Origin: JACCTH01 sp035281645
Lineage (GTDB): Bacteria > Actinomycetota > Acidimicrobiia > Spongiisociales > ZC4RG35
Assembly: GCA_035281645.1 (NCBI GenBank)
Contig: DATEDN010000021.1
Location: 1-11,270, forward strand
DNA: 11,270 nucleotides
Reading direction: 5' to 3'
The notes below the pieces were generated by a model that was not told the DNA's origin, did no database searches, and saw only the letters and a list, made by a program, of their open reading frames with translations. Positions 7,373 through 11,270 of this stretch are shown here, piece by piece (position 1 is the stretch's first letter; every line of letters starts with the position of its first letter). The translations under genes were made by a program, and so were the position numbers.

Positions 7373-8674
7373 ATGAGGGATCGGACCCGTCCCGGTCGGC
7401 GGCTCGTCGTCGATATCACCCCACTCAGGGAATCTCGCGGATTCCGGATTCTCTATTTCGGTCAGCTCCTGGCCCACTTCGGTCGTCAGATCACCATCGT
7501 GGCGGTTCCATATCAGGTATTCCTCATGACCGGCTCGACTCTGGCGGTCGGAGCCTTGGGAATCGCCCAGTTCATACCTCTGATGGCGGTGTCGCTCGTG
7601 GGAGGGGCGGTGGCCGATGCCTTCGATCGCCGCAAGCTGATGTTTCTCGGCCATGTCCTGTTGTCCTTCACGGCCGTCGGATTGATGCTGAACGCTTCCG
7701 CGCCCGCACCGGCCCTCTGGCCCCTCTATGCGCTGAGCGCCCTCAACGCCGCCCTCAGCGCCATCAATGGCCCCGCCCGAATGGCTGCTATTCCCGCCTT
7801 GTTGCGTCGGGAACTTCTGCCGTCGGGTTTTGCTCTCAACTCGACCATGCACGAAGTCGCCGCCGCCGTGGGGCCTGCCCTGGCGGGAATCATCATCGCC
7901 CGCTACAGCCTCCCGATCACGTACGCGGCCGAGGCGGTCGCTTTTGCTGCCGCCGCCTTCACGCTTTTGGCGGTTGGTCCTCTCCGTCCGGAAGGAGGCG
8001 GCCGGGCGGTGAGCATGTCATCGATCAGAGAAGGGCTCTCTTATCTAAGAGGTCAGCCGCTCCTCCAGTCGGGGTTCCTCATCGATCTCAACGCAATGAT
8101 CTTCGGAATGCCTCATGCCCTCTTCCCCGCCCTGGGCACCGAGATCTTCGGGGGCGACGCCTCGACTGTCGGCCTTCTCTACGCCGCTCCGGGCATGGGG
8201 GCTCTGATTGCCGCTCTAACTTCCGGATGGGTGGGGTCGGTTTCGCGAAGGGGCAGGGTGGTGGTCATCGCCGTCGTGATCTGGGGAATCGCCATCGCCT
8301 TTTTCGGCCTGATCAGCTACTTGCCGTTGGCGTTGGTCCTGCTGGCGGTGGCAGGTGGCGCCGACGTGCTGTCCGCGGTGTTTCGCAACACGATCCTCCA
8401 ACTGGTCGTGCCTGACGCCTTGCGTGGTCGACTCTCGGCCGTACACACCGCGGTGGTCGGTGGCGGACCCAGGCTGGGTGATCTCGAGGCCGGTGGCGTC
8501 GCCGCCCTGACCTCGGTTCGATTCTCGGTGGTCTCCGGCGGTATCGCCTGCGTCATCGGTGCCCTGGCGATCGCCCGATTCATGCCCCAGTTGTGGGCGT
8601 ACGAGGATCGGTCGCCTGCCGACCTAGCGGGCGACACCTTGGAGCAGCCGGGACACGTTGCCCCCGAGAATTAG
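7373..8674 (+). CDS. MFS transporter, EntS-like (MFS_3) exporter
   Basis: About 433 residues with around 12 predicted membrane helices. The N-terminal VDITPLRESRGFRILYFGQL stretch is typical of the EntS/MFS_3 group, and motif A appears as GGAVADAFDRRK at about 77-88 between helices 2 and 3. A second-half equivalent with a basic SRRGR loop follows. EntS exports enterobactin and relatives export macrolides or other small molecules, so efflux is the expected role; the substrate is unknown. The start is uncertain. ATG at 7373 places the first helix at the usual distance but has no close ribosome binding site. The in-frame ATG at 7310 would add 21 residues with no family similarity that I can recognise and would overlap the divergent PLP gene. 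The 3' end overlaps the convergent amidohydrolase gene by 51 bp. The C-terminal tail is acidic and polar. Confidence 0.88.
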   Translation: MRDRTRPGRRLVVDITPLRESRGFRILYFGQLLAHFGRQITIVAVPYQVFLMTGSTLAVGALGIAQFIPLMAVSLVGGAVADAFDRRKLMFLGHVLLSFTAVGLMLNASAPAPALWPLYALSALNAALSAINGPARMAAIPALLRRELLPSGFALNSTMHEVAAAVGPALAGIIIARYSLPITYAAEAVAFAAAAFTLLAVGPLRPEGGGRAVSMSSIREGLSYLRGQPLLQSGFLIDLNAMIFGMPHALFPALGTEIFGGDASTVGLLYAAPGMGALIAALTSGWVGSVSRRGRVVVIAVVIWGIAIAFFGLISYLPLALVLLAVAGGADVLSAVFRNTILQLVVPDALRGRLSAVHTAVVGGGPRLGDLEAGGVAALTSVRFSVVSGGIACVIGALAIARFMPQLWAYEDRSPADLAGDTLEQPGHVAPEN

Positions 8675-9628
8675 CTGGCGCTGCTCGTCGGAAAGCCGCG
8701 GGATGGCGTTGACCGTGTTCACGGGAGTTGGATCGCCCATCGGAAAGGGGTAGTCGGTCCCCATGACGACGTGGTCGGCTCCGACATGGTCGACGAGGAA
8801 CGCGAGCGGAGAAAGATCGTGGAGCACGGTGTCGAAATAGAGCCGACGGGCCAACTCGGATGGCGGAGTCGAGATGTTCTGGGCCGCCAGCCGAGGAACC
8901 GCATCAAAGCCCCGCTGCATTCGTCCCAGCTGATAGGGAAGAAAACCGCCGCCGTGGACCACACAGATCACCAATTCGGGGTACCTCTCGAGTACGCCGC
9001 TGAATAGAAGGTGCGCCACCGCGATAGTGCTTTCGGCCGGGCGACCCACCATGTTGTCGAGGAAATTGCGGGATAAGTCGACCCCGGGGAGCGGGTCGCA
9101 GGGATGCAGGACGACAAGGCATCTCAAGCCTGCAGCTACCTCCCAGAAGGGGTCCAGACCGGCCCGGTCGAGGTCGGTGCCATCGACGGTGGTGGCGATC
9201 TGCACTCCCGCCATCCCCAGATCTCTCACTGCGAAGTCCAACTCCTGAGCGGCACGCCTGGGATCTTGCAGCGGAATCGTCCCCAGAGGAATCAAACGGT
9301 CCGGGTAGCGGCCTGCCTCGGCGGCGATTATCTCGTTGAAGCGCCGCGAGTACTCGGCTCCGGCTTCGGCGTCGAGGGCATAGGCGGTGAGGTCGATCCA
9401 CCCAGAGAGCAGTTGGACATCGACTCCTGTCGCATCCATAGCCTGTATGCGGGCATCCAAATCGCTGAGGACGGGGTTGAAGGGTTGCAGTCGCAAACGA
9501 TCGCGAATGACGGCGTACTCACCCTTGCCATCGTCTCTCAGTTGGATCCCTAGCCGAGCACCTTCGCCCCGGAGGAGTTCGAAGAGGGCGGCAGGGATGC
9601 AGTGGGCGTGGACGTCGTATGTGGTCAT
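8624..9628 (-). CDS. amidohydrolase-2 family protein, ACMSD-type decarboxylase
   Basis: A 334-residue TIM-barrel metal enzyme of the group containing 2-amino-3-carboxymuconate semialdehyde decarboxylase (ACMSD) and gamma-resorcylate decarboxylase. The metal and acid-base set is complete: H7 and H9 in DVHAHC, H175 in VLHPCD, H225 in VVHGGG and D292 in GTDYPFPMG. Length and spacing match ACMSD (H9, H11, H177, H228, D294). R236 in QLGRM lies where ACMSD has substrate-binding Arg239. Nonoxidative decarboxylation or hydrolysis of a carboxylated aromatic or muconate-like compound is likely, but no other tryptophan or kynurenine pathway gene is visible, so ACMSD itself is not claimed. The ATG at 9628 has GAGGAA 6 bases upstream. 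It follows the LVIVD-repeat gene after 20 bases and is surely in its operon. Confidence 0.9.
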   Translation of the reverse strand: MTTYDVHAHCIPAALFELLRGEGARLGIQLRDDGKGEYAVIRDRLRLQPFNPVLSDLDARIQAMDATGVDVQLLSGWIDLTAYALDAEAGAEYSRRFNEIIAAEAGRYPDRLIPLGTIPLQDPRRAAQELDFAVRDLGMAGVQIATTVDGTDLDRAGLDPFWEVAAGLRCLVVLHPCDPLPGVDLSRNFLDNMVGRPAESTIAVAHLLFSGVLERYPELVICVVHGGGFLPYQLGRMQRGFDAVPRLAAQNISTPPSELARRLYFDTVLHDLSPLAFLVDHVGADHVVMGTDYPFPMGDPTPVNTVNAIPRLSDEQRQLILGGNVSRLLQGVAR

Positions 9629-9648
9629 GAGCTATTCCTCGGCGCTTG

Positions 9649-10815
9649 TCACCAGGCGGCATCTTTCATGCGATCCGCCAAAGCTTTGTCGGGCTCGAGT
9701 ATGTAGACGCCTCCATTGACTCGATCGGTGACGTACACAGCAAGGTCGTCGGATACGTATACATCGTTTATCTGGGCGGCCAACTGGTTGGGAGGACATT
9801 GCGGGATCCAATGCCCTACTTCCACCGGCTCGTCTGCATCCGAGATGTCATAGACCCGAAGACCGGCATTGAAGTAGGTGACAAAGACGAGCCCCTGGCT
9901 TCGGTAACTCCCGGGACGATTCTCGTGGAGGCAATGCGCACCAAAGCGCAGCCCGCGTTCACAGAAGTCGCCATCCGGCACCGGGCATATGGAGCGAACG
10001 AAAGGAGCCGCCTCGTCCGTGACGTCGACGATCCTGACCATGTGCCGGTCTCCATCACAACCCTCGCTGATCGCCTCATCCGTGACGACAACCAGATTGC
10101 GATCCGGCAGCGGCAGACAGGTGTGAGTGTGTCCCCCCTCATCCCAACCGAGCCGGGAAACCGTCTTCGGGGCGGTTTGATCGGAGATGTCGATCACCAC
10201 CATGCCCCCGTTCCAGAACCCGAGGTAGGCCCGATCGCCGTGGACCATGGCATGGTGGACAAGCCATTCCTCGTCGGCCGGTGATTCCATTCTCTCTCCC
10301 CCGGCCCGCCACATCCCCGGCCACCACCAACGACCGACTTCGGTGGGGTGGGTAGGTTCCGATACGTCGACGATCATCCAAATCCGACCGGTGTAGCCGT
10401 CGGGAGTCGCCGAGATGTAGGCGAGGTCTCCGCCCTCATAAACGATGCGATGGACGCCACGACCTCCCGTGTCGAAGAAACCGACCCGCCTGGGATCAAA
10501 GGGGTCACCAAGGTCGTAAATGGCCATACCCACCGGTGCCGGGCCCTCGCTACGAAACAGCTCGTGATTGGTCATGAGCAGACCGTTGGCCACCTGCACC
10601 TTGTGGGTGTGAGAACCCCGAGGGGCATCCCATTGTCGGACCACAGTCGGGGCCGTCGGGTCGGCGATGTCGAGGATCGAGGTACCTTTTCCGCTCGGCC
10701 CGAAATGGGCTACGTAGAGGACGTCTCCGAAGGGCATCACTTGCATGCCGTCGCCGTTCCCGTTGAGGTCGGAATGTCCGACGAGTCGAAAGCCAGATGT
10801 GTCCTCGGCGTGCAT
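9649..10815 (-). CDS. LVIVD-repeat beta-propeller protein
   Basis: A 388-residue protein made of about seven blades. The LVIVD-type motif (hydrophobic, then D[ILV]xDxxxP) recurs at LDIADPTAP (48-56), YDLGDPFDP (100-108), VDVSEPTHP (149-157), IDISDQTAP (208-216), VDVTDEAAP (263-271) and YDISDADEP (322-330), spaced about 49-59 residues apart. A shorter YILEP (371-375) suggests the seventh, closing blade. Histidines start the first strand of several blades: H71, H122, H188, H231 and H294. Lacking a signal peptide, it appears cytoplasmic. LVIVD proteins are mostly uncharacterised; the histidine pattern recalls metal-binding propellers such as the SBP56/methanethiol oxidase group, but I cannot assign it there. 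It is the first gene of the operon with the ACMSD-type enzyme. The ATG at 10815 has only a weak upstream ribosome binding site. Confidence 0.85.
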   Translation of the reverse strand: MHAEDTSGFRLVGHSDLNGNGDGMQVMPFGDVLYVAHFGPSGKGTSILDIADPTAPTVVRQWDAPRGSHTHKVQVANGLLMTNHELFRSEGPAPVGMAIYDLGDPFDPRRVGFFDTGGRGVHRIVYEGGDLAYISATPDGYTGRIWMIVDVSEPTHPTEVGRWWWPGMWRAGGERMESPADEEWLVHHAMVHGDRAYLGFWNGGMVVIDISDQTAPKTVSRLGWDEGGHTHTCLPLPDRNLVVVTDEAISEGCDGDRHMVRIVDVTDEAAPFVRSICPVPDGDFCERGLRFGAHCLHENRPGSYRSQGLVFVTYFNAGLRVYDISDADEPVEVGHWIPQCPPNQLAAQINDVYVSDDLAVYVTDRVNGGVYILEPDKALADRMKDAAW

Positions 10816-10911
10816 GGTCTGTTCTTTGATGGCCGTTGAATTGCGGTTGTACCAGGGTGCAATCGGTCCGACGAACCTCTGGATTCTGTCCCCGCCGTCC
10901 TGTACGTTTGA

Positions 10912-10927
10912 TCGAACAGATGTACGA
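10912..10927. promoter_or_regulatory. LexA operator (actinobacterial SOS box) overlapping the DUF222 start
   Basis: TCGAACAGATGTACGA matches the mycobacterial/actinobacterial SOS box TCGAACRNRYGTTCGA at all positions but one (GTACGA for GTTCGA). The half-sites TCGAAC and GTACGA are separated by 4 bases. The ATG of the DUF222 gene (10920-10922) lies inside it. LexA bound here would block transcription start or early elongation of the right-hand gene; DNA damage would release it. In Mycobacterium tuberculosis, 13E12 (DUF222-type) genes belong to the SOS regulon, which supports the call. It lies in the 104-base divergent gap with the LVIVD gene, close enough that an effect on that gene is conceivable but unproven. 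Confidence 0.7.
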
Positions 10928-11270
10928 CCGGGATTCGCTCTTCGATCCGCCGACCGAGCCCCTGATTCCCTCTGCGGTCCACGGGCTTTCGCCCGGGGTC
11001 GAGCTCGGGGATCTCCTCTCCGGGATCGACTCTCCTTCCCTCTCCCGCTACGAGCGGGTGGAGCTGATCACGGCCTATCAGAAGATGGTCTCCCACTACC
11101 AGGCCCTCTTCTACCGGGAGATCGCCCGCCTCTATGCCCAGGAGCTGAGAGAGGACCCCGAGGCCCTCACCGAGGACTCGGCCTGGGCGGTGCGGACCGA
11201 GCTCGGGGCCGCTCTCCGGCTTTCCCCGCGCTCGGCCGAGCTCGTCTTCGGCTTCGCCTTGGCCCTGGAA
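10920..11270 (+). CDS. DUF222 (13E12-type) protein, N-terminal part, probable HNH endonuclease
   Basis: 117 open codons from the ATG at 10920 to the window edge, with no stop. The sequence shows the DUF222 pattern: LGDLLSGID (29-37), a helix SRYERVELITAYQKMVSHYQ, and the typical AWAVRTELGAALRLSPRSAE near 88-107. Full-length relatives usually carry an HNH nuclease motif near the C-terminus, which would lie beyond the window and cannot be confirmed. There is no ribosome binding site before the ATG, and the LexA box overlaps it, so a leaderless transcript is plausible. In-frame TTG (10908) and GTG (10857) are upstream alternatives. These genes are numerous and often SOS-controlled in actinobacteria; the cellular role is unsettled. 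It is probably not functionally linked to the metabolic genes to its left. Confidence 0.85.
   Translation, partial: MYDRDSLFDPPTEPLIPSAVHGLSPGVELGDLLSGIDSPSLSRYERVELITAYQKMVSHYQALFYREIARLYAQELREDPEALTEDSAWAVRTELGAALRLSPRSAELVFGFALALE

Noticed and set aside
7285..8415. 376-codon open frame on the plus strand in another frame of the MFS gene
   Set aside because: Arg/Ser/Gly-rich shadow with no recognisable motif; the overlapping frame encodes a clear MFS protein.
8624..9628. Assignment as true ACMSD of the kynurenine pathway
   Set aside because: Metal ligands match, but many decarboxylases share them and no kynurenine-pathway gene is present.

Overview
The window is 11.3 kb of GC-rich, tightly packed bacterial DNA with Shine-Dalgarno-led genes and some GTG starts. 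The DUF222-type (13E12-like) gene at the right edge, with a match to the actinobacterial SOS box over its start codon, points to an actinobacterium. An uncultured Acidimicrobiia-like lineage is my inference, not something the sequence proves. I see no rRNA, tRNA, CRISPR array, insertion sequence or transposase, and no gene-free stretch longer than about 120 bases.

Layout. (1) 1-1144, minus strand: a dihydrodipicolinate-synthase-family (DHDPS) protein followed by the first 46 codons of a gene running off the left edge, whose N-terminus resembles M24 (creatinase/prolidase) proteins. (2) 1229-6186, plus strand: a divergent M24-fold protein, then an oligopeptide/dipeptide-type ABC importer made of a binding lipoprotein and two permeases. 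No ATPase gene is present. (3) 6189-7334, minus strand: a threonine-synthase-like PLP enzyme, convergent with the second permease and only 2 bp from it. (4) 7373-8674, plus strand: an MFS exporter of the EntS-like group, divergent from the PLP enzyme. (5) 10815-8624, minus strand: a two-gene operon of an LVIVD-repeat beta-propeller protein and an ACMSD-type amidohydrolase/decarboxylase, whose end overlaps the MFS gene by 51 bp. (6) 10920-11270, plus strand: the start of a DUF222-type protein.

How the genes may work together. Regions 1-3 look like an uptake-and-catabolism locus. The lipoprotein and permeases would bring in a small amide, peptide or peptide-like compound; an M24-fold enzyme, an aldolase-fold lyase and a fold-type II PLP enzyme could then process it. 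The notable point is that both central enzymes lack the textbook catalytic residues of their families. The M24 protein has lost four of five metal ligands and the creatinase-type histidine. The DHDPS-like protein keeps the Schiff-base lysine but has lost the Thr-Tyr-Tyr proton relay. If this window holds an undescribed pathway, that divergent pair plus the transporter is the best candidate. The propeller-decarboxylase operon is a second, possibly independent, metabolic unit. The DUF222 gene is probably unrelated and under LexA control.
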